Shown here: in pieces, positions 1 to 7,994 of the stretch | Layout: each line of letters begins with the position of its first letter | How positions within the stretch are numbered: the stretch's first letter is position 1 | Assembly (NCBI GenBank): GCA_002346745.1 | Contig: DEAL01000026.1 | Span: forward strand, 1 to 62,656 | Length of the DNA stretch: 62,656 nt | Direction of reading: 5' to 3' | DNA from: Candidatus Neomicrothrix sp. UBA2983 | GTDB lineage: Bacteria > Actinomycetota > Acidimicrobiia > Acidimicrobiales > MedAcidi-G1 | Position numbers and translations under genes: made by a program | The notes under the pieces: model-generated | What the model was told of the DNA's origin: nothing | What the model saw: only the letters and a program-made list of their open reading frames with translations | The model's database searches: none

Positions 1-146
1 TGGGTGGTGGTGGTCTCGGGCGCCTGGGTGGTCGTGGTCGTGGTCGGCGTCGGCGTCGAGTCGCCGCCCCCGCAGGCGGCCAGCAGCAGGATGCCGGCCG
101 CCAGTGCGGTCCCGGTCGCCGCGGTGCGGACGGATCGTCTGGTCAT
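1..146 (-). CDS. Lipoprotein, N-terminal fragment (runs off window start)
   Basis: Reading the minus strand from ATG at 146 gives a short basic N-terminus (MTRRSVR), a hydrophobic stretch and a lipobox LAAC at about residues 25-28, followed by GGGDS. A long Thr/Pro-rich linker typical of exported actinobacterial lipoproteins then runs off the window. The signal indicates signal peptidase II processing and anchoring to the outer face of the membrane. A purine-rich SD-like run (AGGGGGG) sits just upstream of the ATG. It lies 48 nt downstream of the EamA gene on the same strand. The functional domain is outside the window, so no function can be assigned. Confidence 0.75.
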   Translation of the reverse strand, partial: MTRRSVRTAATGTALAAGILLLAACGGGDSTPTPTTTTTTQAPETTTT

Positions 147-194
147 GGTCCCCCCTTGCCGTGCTCCAGCCTGCCCGCACCGGGGTGGGGTGTG

Positions 195-1070
195 TCAAGG
201 CGAGCGCCGGGAAGTGCCCGCCACCACCAGGCCGGCGGCCAGGAGGAGGGCGCCGGCGACCGACACGGCGGCCAGTCGTTCGCCGAGCACGACCAGGCCC
301 AGCATCGACGCCGTCAGCGGCTCGGTGAGGGTGACGGTGGTGGTCGTCGCCACCGGCAGTCGGGCGGCGCCGAAGCCGTAGAGCCCGTAGGCGAGGGCCG
401 TCGTCACGAGGGCCAGCCACAGGGACACGGCGAGGCCGCAGCCGGTGCCCACCCAGGCGGTCTGGCCGACCAAGAGGAACGGGGTGAGCAGCACGCCGCC
501 GCCGGTCAGCGCCACGGCCATGACCCCCGGCGGCGGGTGCTCCTCGAGCACGCCACGGGTCGCCACGGCGAACACGGCGTACGAGAGCCCGGCGCCGAGC
601 GCCAAGACGACGCCGCCCGGGTCGAGGCCGACGCCCCCGTCGCCTCCCACCAGCAGCCCACCGCCACCGATCGCCAGCAGGGTCGCTACGCCCCAGCGGC
701 GCCCCGGACGCTCGCCCCTGACAAGGAGGCCCAGTGCACCGCCGAACACCGGGGCGCTGCCCAGCGCCACGATCGTCCCGACGGCGACGCCGGCCCGGTC
801 GACCCCACCGAAGAAGGTCGGCTGGTAGGCGGCCATGGCCACGGCGGCGACCAACAGCGGTCCACGGGGCATCGACCACGACACCTGGCCGAGGGCGACT
901 GCCGCGCCCAGCAGCACCGGGCCGCCGATCCCGAGACGCAGGACGCCGACGATGAGCGGGTCGATGCCGTCGGGGCCGAGCGCCTGGGCGGTTCCCGTCG
1001 AGCCGATCAGCACCATCGACAACGCCACGAGGACGGCCCCCCCGTCGAGGGTCGTGCGGCGGCCGGGCAT
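195..1070 (-). CDS. EamA/DMT-family transporter
   Basis: 291 aa, the usual length for a drug/metabolite-transporter-superfamily permease with two EamA repeats. About ten hydrophobic segments fill the protein. Glycine-rich helices in each half (for example GSAPVFGGALG near residue 105 and TLTEPLTASMLGLVVLGERL near residue 250) match the conserved 'P-x-GER' end of each EamA repeat. Members export amino acids, metabolites or toxins; the substrate cannot be read from sequence. The ATG at 1070 is preceded on the minus strand by TAGGTT and a 6-nt gap, so the transcript is probably leaderless. It is divergent from the cyclopropane synthase gene. Confidence 0.85.
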   Translation of the reverse strand: MPGRRTTLDGGAVLVALSMVLIGSTGTAQALGPDGIDPLIVGVLRLGIGGPVLLGAAVALGQVSWSMPRGPLLVAAVAMAAYQPTFFGGVDRAGVAVGTIVALGSAPVFGGALGLLVRGERPGRRWGVATLLAIGGGGLLVGGDGGVGLDPGGVVLALGAGLSYAVFAVATRGVLEEHPPPGVMAVALTGGGVLLTPFLLVGQTAWVGTGCGLAVSLWLALVTTALAYGLYGFGAARLPVATTTTVTLTEPLTASMLGLVVLGERLAAVSVAGALLLAAGLVVAGTSRRSP

Positions 1071-1076
1071 GGGCGC

Positions 1077-1082
1077 AACCTA
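1077..1082 (-). promoter_or_regulatory. -10-like TAGGTT, leaderless promoter of EamA gene
   Basis: On the minus strand TAGGTT is followed by 6 nt and then the ATG at 1070. Transcription would start at or next to the start codon. The same layout recurs before many first genes in this window. Confidence 0.5.
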
Positions 1083-1120
1083 GGGGCGGGAGACCCGGCG
1101 ACCGGGTCCCGGCCGGCAAC

Positions 1121-1126
1121 TACGAT
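1121..1126 (+). promoter_or_regulatory. -10-like TACGAT upstream of cfa
   Basis: TACGAT fits the actinobacterial SigA -10 pattern TAnnnT. It would start a transcript near 1133 with a leader of about 28 nt containing the SD-like GGGAGGG at 1150-1156. I see no clear -35. Confidence 0.4.
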
Positions 1127-1160
1127 CGGCCGCTCGTCCGCATCCGACCGGGAGGGCCGA

Positions 1161-2276
1161 GTGGCCGGCGCCGAGCAACTGGGAACCGAACTGCTCGCGG
1201 CCGCGGGCGTGGAGGTCGACGGCGACCGGCCGTACGACATCCGCGTCCACGACCGCCGGTTCTGGGACCGGGTCCTGCGCGACCGGGAGCTCGGCCTTGG
1301 CGAGGCCTACCAGGACGGCTGGTGGGACGCCGACCGCCTCGACGAGTTCCTGGCCCGGGTGCTGGCCGCCGACCTGCGCTCGTCCATCCGACCCAGCCCC
1401 TCGCTGCTCTGGAACGTGTGGCGGGCCCGACTCGTCAACCGCCAGACCACCGACCGGGCGGCCCGCAACGCCCGGCACCACTACGACATCGGCAACGACC
1501 TCTACCTGCGGATGCTCGGCGACGAGATGGTCTACAGCTGCGCCCACTGGAAGGGCGCCGACGGCCTGGCCGGGGCGCAGGCGGCCAAGCTCGACCTGGT
1601 CTGCCGGAAGCTCCTCCTCGAGCCGGGGATGCGCCTCCTCGACGTCGGCTGCGGCTGGGGTGCGCTGGCCCGCCACGCAGCGACCCACCACGGCGTGCAC
1701 GTCACCGGCATCAGCCCGGCCGGCGAGCAGGTCGACGAGGCCCGCCGGCGCGCCGGCCACCTGCCCGTCGAGTTCCACCGGCAGGACTACCGGGAGGTCG
1801 ACGGCGAGTTCGACCGGATCGTCAGCGTGGGGATGATGGAGCACGTCGGGCCCCGCAACTTCGCCACCTTCTTCGACCGGTGCCGCGAACTGCTCGTCCC
1901 CGACGGGGTGATGCTCCACCACACCATCGGCTCGAACGAGTCCAAGGAGCACACCGACGCCTGGTTCGACCGTTACATCTTCCCCGGCGGCGTGGTCCCA
2001 TCGCTCGAGCAGGTGGCGGGCGCGGCCCAGCCGCACTGGGCCGTCGAGGACGTCCAGAACCTGGGCCCCGACTACGACCGCACCCTCCTCGCCTGGCACG
2101 ACAACATCGAGGCCCGTTGGCACGAGGTCCCGCACTACGACGAGCGCTTCCGCCGCACGTGGCGCTACTACCTGCTCTCGTCGGCCGCCTCGTTCCGGGT
2201 CCGGAACCTGCAGTTGTTCCAGGTCGTGTTCCGGCGCACCGCCCGCCCGTCGCCCCGCTACGACGCGCCGAGGTAG
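1161..2276 (+). CDS. cfa: Cyclopropane-fatty-acyl-phospholipid synthase
   Basis: 371 aa (E. coli Cfa is 382). It transfers a methylene group from SAM to cis double bonds of membrane lipid acyl chains. The SAM-binding motif LLDVGCGWGALARHA lies around residues 159-172, and YSCAHW with Cys127 corresponds to the family's conserved active-site YSC motif. MMEHVG and the C-terminal region LAWHDNIEARW are also typical. I chose GTG at 1161 because the SD-like GGGAGGG lies just before it and homology begins there. The frame stays open far upstream to 156, but that stretch is an antisense shadow of the EamA gene. It acts on the inner membrane face and probably serves stress tolerance. Confidence 0.93.
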   Translation: MAGAEQLGTELLAAAGVEVDGDRPYDIRVHDRRFWDRVLRDRELGLGEAYQDGWWDADRLDEFLARVLAADLRSSIRPSPSLLWNVWRARLVNRQTTDRAARNARHHYDIGNDLYLRMLGDEMVYSCAHWKGADGLAGAQAAKLDLVCRKLLLEPGMRLLDVGCGWGALARHAATHHGVHVTGISPAGEQVDEARRRAGHLPVEFHRQDYREVDGEFDRIVSVGMMEHVGPRNFATFFDRCRELLVPDGVMLHHTIGSNESKEHTDAWFDRYIFPGGVVPSLEQVAGAAQPHWAVEDVQNLGPDYDRTLLAWHDNIEARWHEVPHYDERFRRTWRYYLLSSAASFRVRNLQLFQVVFRRTARPSPRYDAPR

Positions 2277-2320
2277 GGCCGACCTCGCCACCCGCGTCGG
2301 CACCGCCGAGCGGCATGGGT

Positions 2321-2326
2321 CAGACT
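2321..2326 (+). promoter_or_regulatory. -10-like CAGACT, leaderless promoter of acyl-CoA dehydrogenase gene
   Basis: CAGACT lies 8 nt before the ATG at 2335. The same hexamer sits 6 nt before the starts at 7110 (minus) and 7178 (plus), suggesting a C-initial variant of the TAnnnT -10 element. Confidence 0.35.
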
Positions 2327-2334
2327 CGGCGGCG

Positions 2335-3564
2335 ATGGACTTCGACTTCCCGCCCGACGACGACCCGCGCCGCCTCGAGCTGCGGGAGTGGCTGGCCGCC
2401 AACCCCGAGCCTTCGCCCGACGAGTTGCTCGACGCCGGTTGGACGGTTCCGCACTGGCCGTCCCCGTGGGGCTTCGAGGCCGACCCGATGCACCAGATCA
2501 TCATCGACGAGGAGCTGCGGCGGGCCGGCGTACGGCGCCCCGACAACCCCATCGGCATCGGCTGGGCGGCCCCCACGATCCAACTGGCCGGAACCGAGGC
2601 GCAGAAGCAGCGCTACCTGCGGCCGATCTTCACCGGCGAGGAGTTCTGGTGCCAGATGTTCTCCGAGCCCGACGCCGGCTCGGACCTGGCCAACCTCGGC
2701 ACCCGGGCCGAGCGGGACGGCGACGAGTATGTCGTCAATGGCTCCAAGATCTGGACCAGCGGTGGCCACAAGGCGCAGTTCGGGATCCTGATCGCCCGCA
2801 CCGACCCGGACGTGCCGAAGCACAAGGGCATCTCCTACTTCATCTGCCCGACAGACCTGCCGGGCCTCTCGATGACGCCCATCATCGACGCCACGACCGC
2901 CCACTCGTTCAACCAGGTGTTCTTCGACGACGTGCGCATCCCCGCCGAGATGCTGGTCGGGGAGGAGGGCGACGGCTGGCGGCTGGCCCGGGTGACGCTC
3001 GCCAACGAGCGGGTGTCGCTGTCGTCGGCCGGGTCGCTGTGGGGTGCCGGCCCGTCGGCCGAGGACCTCTTGGAGCTGGTGCGTCGCGACGGCGGCTGCG
3101 ACGATCAGGTGCTGCGCCAGAAGTTGGCCGCGCTCAAGTGCGAGGCCGAGGTGCTCCGCCTCAACCGCCTCCGGACCCTCTCGGCGCAACTGGCGGGCCG
3201 CACCCCCGGCGTCGAGGCGTCGATCCAGAAGGCCATGGCCGACGACCACGGCCAGCACGTCATGGAGCTCGCCAAGGAGCTGGCCGGCACCTCCGGCATG
3301 CTCGTCGGCTCGGGACCGCCGGGCGTGCTGGGTCCCTCGCTCGAGGAGGGCACCACCGACAACCTGCTGCGCACCCGCCAGTTCCCGGACGTGTCGTCGA
3401 TCTGGCACTACGGCTTCATCTTCTCGCCGGCGCTCACGCTCGGCGGCGGCACCTTCGCCGTGCAGCGCAACATCATCGGCGAGCGGGTGCTGGGCCTGCC
3501 CCGCGACCTCGACGTCGAGTCGGGCAAGTCCTGGGCCGAGGCCCGGGTGGCCGGCCGGGGCTGA
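2335..3564 (+). CDS. Acyl-CoA dehydrogenase family protein
   Basis: 409 aa, normal length for the FAD-dependent acyl-CoA dehydrogenase fold. MFSEPDAGSDLA (about residues 105-116) is the FAD/acyl-CoA-binding motif, WTSGGHKA follows near residue 140, and QRNIIGERVLGLPRDL near residue 378 is the C-terminal family signature. The short-chain-type catalytic Glu, usually just before GT in 'YEGT', is absent: the sequence is GGGTFAVQRN. The base must lie elsewhere, or the protein may pair with a partner subunit as some actinobacterial FadE proteins do. Four nucleotides separate it from the next gene. The substrate is unknown. Confidence 0.9.
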   Translation: MDFDFPPDDDPRRLELREWLAANPEPSPDELLDAGWTVPHWPSPWGFEADPMHQIIIDEELRRAGVRRPDNPIGIGWAAPTIQLAGTEAQKQRYLRPIFTGEEFWCQMFSEPDAGSDLANLGTRAERDGDEYVVNGSKIWTSGGHKAQFGILIARTDPDVPKHKGISYFICPTDLPGLSMTPIIDATTAHSFNQVFFDDVRIPAEMLVGEEGDGWRLARVTLANERVSLSSAGSLWGAGPSAEDLLELVRRDGGCDDQVLRQKLAALKCEAEVLRLNRLRTLSAQLAGRTPGVEASIQKAMADDHGQHVMELAKELAGTSGMLVGSGPPGVLGPSLEEGTTDNLLRTRQFPDVSSIWHYGFIFSPALTLGGGTFAVQRNIIGERVLGLPRDLDVESGKSWAEARVAGRG

Positions 3565-3567
3565 GCC

Positions 3568-4581
3568 GTGCGGGCAGGGGACCTCACCACCCCGGCCCTC
3601 CTCGCCGACGCGGGGGTCCTCGAACGCAACGTCGCCACCATGTCGGCGGCGCGGCCGGGCCCGGCGCTGCGGCCCCACGTCAAGGCGTTCAAGTGCACGC
3701 CGCTGGCGGGGCTGCTCGCCGAGGCCGGCCACACCGGGTTCTGCTGCGCCACGGTGCGTGAGGTGGAGGGCATGGCTGCCGCCGGCCTCGGCGGCGACCT
3801 GCTGCTCGCCAACGAGGTGCTCGACACCCGCCGCCTCGGCGCACTCATGGCAACGGGCTCGGCCCGGGTGACGGTCGCCGTCGACTCGTCCGAGACGATC
3901 GCCGCGGCCGTGGCCGGTGGCGTGCGCGAGGTCCTCGTCGACGTCGACGTGGGGATGCCCCGGTGCGGCTGCCAGGTGGACGAGGCGCCCCGCCTGGCCG
4001 ACGAGGCCCGTGCCGTGGGCCTCGAGGTGCGCGGCGTCATGGGCTACGAGGGGCACCTCCAGCACGAGCCCGACGCCACACGCCGGGCGGCGGCAGTGGC
4101 CGAGTCGATGGCGGTCCTCGCAACCGCCCACGCCGGGGTCGGCGGCGAGGTCGTGTCCGGCGGCGGCACCGGCACCTTCGACTGCAACCACGTCGTAACC
4201 GAACTCCAGGCAGGCTCCTACGTGCTGATGGACGGCGACTACGCCCGCCTGGGCCTGCCGTTCGAGGAGGGGCTCGTGCTCCTCACGACCGCTGTGTCGG
4301 TGAGCGCACGGGGCTGGGCGGCCCTGGACGGCGGCCTCAAGGCGCTGGCCATGGACAGCGGCGACCCGTCGCCGGTCGGCGACGGCGACGTGCTGTTCTG
4401 CTCGGACGAGCACACCACGGTCGCCGGGACGTTCGCCGTCGGCCAGCGGGTGGGGTTGCGCCCCGCCCACATCGACCCGACGATCGCCAAGCACGAGGTG
4501 CTCCACCTGGTCGACGACGCCACGGCTGGCGGCGATGCCGAGGTGCTCGAGTCCTGGCCGGTCGACCTGCGGGGCTGGTAG
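3568..4581 (+). CDS. Alanine racemase N-domain / D-threonine aldolase-like PLP enzyme
   Basis: 337 aa with a GTG start 3 nt after the preceding stop. The N-terminal fold-type III PLP barrel shows RPHVKAFKC near residue 32, where the Lys would carry the Schiff base (family form 'RPHxKTHK'), and GGGTGTF near residue 193, a phosphate-binding glycine motif. The C-terminal part has the D-threonine aldolase/D-serine dehydratase signature SDEHT. Those enzymes bind a metal through H-x-C or H-x-D near the end. Here the aligned segment appears to be KHEVLH, so the second ligand may be missing. It is probably a D-amino-acid or beta-hydroxy amino-acid lyase or dehydratase; the exact reaction is unknown. 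Confidence 0.8.
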   Translation: MRAGDLTTPALLADAGVLERNVATMSAARPGPALRPHVKAFKCTPLAGLLAEAGHTGFCCATVREVEGMAAAGLGGDLLLANEVLDTRRLGALMATGSARVTVAVDSSETIAAAVAGGVREVLVDVDVGMPRCGCQVDEAPRLADEARAVGLEVRGVMGYEGHLQHEPDATRRAAAVAESMAVLATAHAGVGGEVVSGGGTGTFDCNHVVTELQAGSYVLMDGDYARLGLPFEEGLVLLTTAVSVSARGWAALDGGLKALAMDSGDPSPVGDGDVLFCSDEHTTVAGTFAVGQRVGLRPAHIDPTIAKHEVLHLVDDATAGGDAEVLESWPVDLRGW

Positions 4582-4585
4582 CTGC

Positions 4586-5920
4586 ATGGGTGGCCTGCGG
4601 GCCGACGGCACGTGGCGCAACTGGGCCGGCAACCAGGTGGCCCGGCCGGCACGGGTCGAGCGGCCCGGGTCCGAGGAGGAGGTGTCGGCGCTGGTGCGCC
4701 GCGCCGCCACCGAGGGCCGACGGGTCCGCGTCGTCGGCACCGGCCACTCGTTCACCGGCATCGCCGTCAGCGACGACGTGCTTGTCACGCTCGACGGGCT
4801 GGCCGATCGGGTGGAGGTTGATGTGGCGTCGGGGCGGGTGCGGGTCGATGCCGGGATGCGCCTCGACGTCCTGAACCCGAGGCTGCTCGACGCCGGCCTG
4901 GCGCTGCCGAACCTGGGCGACATCGCCGTGCAGACCGTGGCCGGGGCGATCTCGACGTCGACCCACGGCACGGGCCTCGGCTTCCGGTCGATCGCCGACG
5001 CCGTCGTGGGGCTGCGGGTCGTCACCGGTGACGGGTTCGTCGTGGCGTGCGACGGGGGGCAGAATGCCGACCTGCTCCACGTGGCCCGCGTGGGGCTTGG
5101 CGCCCTCGGGATCGTCACGGAGGTGACGCTGCAGTGCGTCCCGGCGTTCAACCTGCACGCCGTCGAGGAGGTGCGCCCCGTCGACGAGGTCCTCGAGTCG
5201 TTCGCCGATCACGCCGCCGCCACCGACCACGCCGAGTTCTTCTGGATGCCCCACACGGGACGGGCACTGCTCAAGCGCAACACCCGAACCACCGAGGCGC
5301 CGTCTCCACCGCGCAACCGCCGCCACGCCCTCCGCCGACGCTGGAAGCGGTTCAAGAACGAGGAGGTGATGGCGAACGCCGTGTTCGGGGCCCTCAACCA
5401 CCTCGGTCGCCTGCGCCCGTCGCTCGTGCCTCGCCTCAACGGCCTCGTCGCCGGTGACGGCCGGGCGGAGTACCTGACCACCTCCTACGAGGTGTTCGCC
5501 AGTCCCCGGCGGGTGCGGTTCTACGAGATGGAGTACGCCGTGCCCGTCGACTGCGGCCTCGAGGCGTTCCGGCGGGTGCAGGAGGTCGTGGACGGGCTGG
5601 GGCGGCCGATCTCATTTCCCGTGGAGTACCGGGTGCTCGGCGCCGACGACATTCCGTTGTCGACCGCTTCGGGCCGGGACACCGCCTACATCGCCGTGCA
5701 CGTCTTCCGGGGCACGCCCCACGAGGACTACTTCCGGGCCGTGGAGGCCGTCATGGACGACCACGGCGGACGCCCCCACTGGGGGAAACTGCACTTCCAG
5801 TCCGCGGCCACGCTGGCCGACCGCTATCCGGGGTGGGAGGCGTTCCTCGCCGCACGGGACCGGCTGGACCCGGAGCGGCGGTTCTCGAACGACTACCTGG
5901 ACCGGGTGCTCGGCGCCTGA
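4586..5920 (+). CDS. FAD-linked sugar-1,4-lactone oxidase (gulonolactone/arabinonolactone oxidase type)
   Basis: 444 aa from ATG at 4586, starting MGGLRADGTWRNWAGNQ, the typical start of the L-gulono-1,4-lactone dehydrogenase family (M. tuberculosis Rv1771 type). The VAO-type FAD domain shows VRVVGTGHSFTGIAVSD near residues 48-64 and AGAISTSTHGTG near residue 120. The C-terminal ALO domain ends with the conserved HWGKLH (about residue 396) and a RRFSNDYL tail. Family enzymes oxidise aldonolactones with quinone, cytochrome or oxygen as acceptor. The open frame extends to 4535 into the previous gene, but family alignment favours 4586. Its 3' end overlaps the convergent MFS gene by 28 nt. Confidence 0.85.
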   Translation: MGGLRADGTWRNWAGNQVARPARVERPGSEEEVSALVRRAATEGRRVRVVGTGHSFTGIAVSDDVLVTLDGLADRVEVDVASGRVRVDAGMRLDVLNPRLLDAGLALPNLGDIAVQTVAGAISTSTHGTGLGFRSIADAVVGLRVVTGDGFVVACDGGQNADLLHVARVGLGALGIVTEVTLQCVPAFNLHAVEEVRPVDEVLESFADHAAATDHAEFFWMPHTGRALLKRNTRTTEAPSPPRNRRHALRRRWKRFKNEEVMANAVFGALNHLGRLRPSLVPRLNGLVAGDGRAEYLTTSYEVFASPRRVRFYEMEYAVPVDCGLEAFRRVQEVVDGLGRPISFPVEYRVLGADDIPLSTASGRDTAYIAVHVFRGTPHEDYFRAVEAVMDDHGGRPHWGKLHFQSAATLADRYPGWEAFLAARDRLDPERRFSNDYLDRVLGA

Positions 5921-7110
5921 CTGGCGCCGGAGGCGAGGGCGCACGCCAGGCCGGCGACGCCGAGGACGACGTAGCCGGCCACCAGCGGCGTGACCGTGTC
6001 GACCACCTGCGCGTTCAGGACGGCCGACAGCAGCGACGCCCCGGCCATGCTGACCAGGCCGACGACGCCCGAGGCGGTGCCGGCGATGTCGCCCAGCGGC
6101 TCGAGTGCCAGCGACATGGCGGTCGGGGTGAGCAGGGTGAGGAACCCGTTCATGACGGCGATCCCGACCACGTACGTCCAGAAGCTGGGCCGGCCGTCGG
6201 CGGCGAGGGTGATGGCCAGCAGTGCGACGCCAAGGGCGGTGCCGACGATGAGGACCGTGACCGCCACTCGGTGGGCGCCGTGGCGGGCGATGAACGGGTT
6301 GACGGCGAAGAACGCCACGGCCATGAGCGCCCCGCCAGCGGCGAACACCGGTGGGAACCAGGCGGCCCGGTCGTAGACGTCGTCGAAGATGGGCTGGGTG
6401 CTGGCGAGGTAGGTGAAGAAGGCGCCGAAGACGAGGGCCTGGGCCAGCAGGTAGGCGACCGAGACCCGTGTGGTGAAGACCCGCCGCACGGCGGTCAGGG
6501 TCGGGCCCATCCGCAGCGGCCGGCGGTCGGCGGGGTCGAGGGTCTCGCCGAACCGGAACGACCAGGCGACGAGGCCGCCGCAGAGCACGACCGCCGAGCC
6601 GAACACCCAGCGCCACGAGGCGACCGCCAGCACGGCCGACCCGAACAGGGGCGCCACGATCGGGCCCAGCAGGAAGAAGCCCATGACGACCGATATGACG
6701 CGGGCCATCTGGTCGCCCGAGTAGAGGTCGCGGGCGATGGTGGTGCGCAGCACGCTGGCCGACGCGGCGCCGAAGCCCCACAGGGCACGGGCGGCCAGCA
6801 GGGCGCCGAGGCTGGGCGCCACGGTGCAGAGGAGGGCGCCGAGGGCGTACAGGCCGAGTCCGGCCCGCAGCACCGGGGCCCGCCCGAAGCGGTCGGCCAG
6901 CGGCCCGTAGATGATCTGGCCGACCGACATGCCGAGCAGGTAGACGCTGACGACCTGGGACACGGCGTTGTCGTCGGCGGCGAGGTCGAAGTGGTCCCGC
7001 AGGTCGTCGAGGGCCGGGAGCGACACGTCGACCCCGAACGCCATGAGCGCCGCCATCGTGGCGAGGTACGCGACGACGTGCCGCTGTGAGCGTGTCGCCG
7101 GATCCCGCAT
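5893..7110 (-). CDS. MFS multidrug transporter, Bcr/CflA-like (DHA1)
   Basis: 405 aa with about 12 hydrophobic segments. Motif A, GPLADRFGRAPVLRAG, falls in the loop between helices 2 and 3 (about residues 67-82). The N-terminal order (VDVSLPALDDLRDHF, then QVVSVYLLGMSVGQIIYGPLADRFGR) and GFGAASASVLRTTIARDL near residue 115 match the Bcr/CflA drug-resistance branch, which exports drugs or small molecules by proton antiport. It is divergent from the MOSC gene, with 67 nt between them. CAGACT lies 6 nt upstream of the ATG, suggesting a leaderless transcript. The substrate is unknown. Confidence 0.88.
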   Translation of the reverse strand: MRDPATRSQRHVVAYLATMAALMAFGVDVSLPALDDLRDHFDLAADDNAVSQVVSVYLLGMSVGQIIYGPLADRFGRAPVLRAGLGLYALGALLCTVAPSLGALLAARALWGFGAASASVLRTTIARDLYSGDQMARVISVVMGFFLLGPIVAPLFGSAVLAVASWRWVFGSAVVLCGGLVAWSFRFGETLDPADRRPLRMGPTLTAVRRVFTTRVSVAYLLAQALVFGAFFTYLASTQPIFDDVYDRAAWFPPVFAAGGALMAVAFFAVNPFIARHGAHRVAVTVLIVGTALGVALLAITLAADGRPSFWTYVVGIAVMNGFLTLLTPTAMSLALEPLGDIAGTASGVVGLVSMAGASLLSAVLNAQVVDTVTPLVAGYVVLGVAGLACALASGASQAPSTRSR

Positions 7111-7116
7111 CGCCGG

Positions 7117-7122
7117 AGTCTG
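7117..7122 (-). promoter_or_regulatory. -10-like CAGACT of the MFS gene (leaderless)
   Basis: On the minus strand CAGACT is followed by 6 nt and the ATG at 7110. It mirrors the CAGACT-6 nt-ATG of the divergent MOSC gene. An AACCGGTT palindrome lies between the two at 7135-7142. Confidence 0.35.
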
Positions 7123-7165
7123 GCAGAGGGGGTCAACCGGTTACAGGCCGGGCGGGCTGGTCGGG

Positions 7166-7171
7166 CAGACT
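7166..7171 (+). promoter_or_regulatory. -10-like CAGACT of the MOSC gene (leaderless)
   Basis: CAGACT lies 6 nt before the ATG at 7178, the same spacing as for the divergent MFS gene. Confidence 0.35.
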
Positions 7172-7177
7172 CTGGCG

Positions 7178-7726
7178 ATGGAGCACCTCTCCCTCGACGA
7201 ACTGCAGGACCGCCTCGACGAGGTTCGGGAATCGCCGGCCGATGGCGGCACCCTCGACCTGATCGTGCGGCGGCCCGCAGTGGACGAGCGCCAGGTGCTC
7301 GACACCGGCGAACTGAACCCCGACGAGGGCCTGGCCGGCGACACCTGGAACCAGCGCCCCTCCAACCGCACCGAGGACGGCGGCCCGCACCCCGACATGC
7401 AGCTCAACGTCATCAACTCGCGGCTCCTCGCCCTCATCTGCCCCGACCCCGACCGGCGGCCGCTGGCCGGCGACCAGCTGGCCGTCGACCTCGACCTGAG
7501 CGACGCCAACCTCCCCGCCTGGACCCGCCTCGCCATCGGCGACGCCGTCATCGAGGTCACCGACCAGCCCCACACCGGCTGCCAGAAGTTCTCCGCACGC
7601 TTCGGCGCCGACGCCCTGCGCCTCGTCAACTCCGAGGTCGGCCGCGCCATGAACCTGCGCGGCATCAACGCCCGGGTGGTCCAATCCGGCACGATCCGCA
7701 CCGGCGACGCCATCACCAAGGTGTGA
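7178..7726 (+). CDS. MOSC domain-containing protein
   Basis: 182 aa. The MOSC beta-barrel hallmarks are visible: GLAGDTWNQRPSN near residues 50-62, a QLAVDLDLSDANLP segment near residue 105, and the motif HTGCQKFSARFG near residues 132-143 with the conserved Cys135. MOSC domains bind molybdenum cofactor or transfer sulfur; short stand-alone members such as YiiM handle N-hydroxylated or other reactive substrates. I chose ATG 7178 because it starts the conserved region and has a leaderless-type CAGACT 6 nt upstream. The frame is open to 6968 but only as antisense of the MFS gene. It may share control with the divergent exporter. Confidence 0.82.
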   Translation: MEHLSLDELQDRLDEVRESPADGGTLDLIVRRPAVDERQVLDTGELNPDEGLAGDTWNQRPSNRTEDGGPHPDMQLNVINSRLLALICPDPDRRPLAGDQLAVDLDLSDANLPAWTRLAIGDAVIEVTDQPHTGCQKFSARFGADALRLVNSEVGRAMNLRGINARVVQSGTIRTGDAITKV

Positions 7727-7750
7727 CCCGACGGCGGTCGTCCCCACCGC

Positions 7751-7756
7751 TACCCT
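7751..7756 (+). promoter_or_regulatory. -10-like TACCCT, leaderless promoter
   Basis: TACCCT is followed by 7 nt and the GTG at 7764. It is the main support for that small ORF being expressed. Confidence 0.45.
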
Positions 7757-7763
7757 CCGGCGC

Positions 7764-7994
7764 GTGGACGACGTGACCCCCGGCGACGACGACGCCGAAC
7801 TCGAGGCGCTCGAGGCCGACCTGGCGACCATCGAGGACGCCATGGCCAAGGTCGACGCCGGCGACCTGGCCGGCTACGAGGAGGCCACCGCCGGACTCGG
7901 GGCCGCGCCGGCCGTCGACCCGTCAGAGCAGGTCGGGGACGGCGGCATCGGGGACCAGTTCGACCCGGGGGCCGAGGGCCAGCCCGTCACCTGA
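7764..7994 (+). CDS. Small acidic protein, unknown function
   Basis: 76 aa with a GTG start. The protein is strongly acidic (start VDDVTPGDDDAELEALEADL) with a predicted amphipathic helix at about residues 10-45 and a disordered glycine-rich tail. The helix (EADLATIEDAMAKVDAGDLAGYEE) resembles the helical part of DksA/TraR-like proteins ('ALxRIDxGTYG'), but no zinc-finger cysteines are present, so that link is weak. Its 3' end overlaps the convergent phosphatase gene by 72 nt. Support comes from the leaderless promoter signature and a sensible composition. It could be a chance ORF, but I think it is real. Confidence 0.5.
   Translation: MDDVTPGDDDAELEALEADLATIEDAMAKVDAGDLAGYEEATAGLGAAPAVDPSEQVGDGGIGDQFDPGAEGQPVT

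Noticed and set aside
156..1160. Long in-frame extension upstream of cfa (frame open from 156)
   Set aside because: It lies antisense to the EamA gene, has low-complexity His/Gly/Arg composition, and cfa homology starts at 1161.
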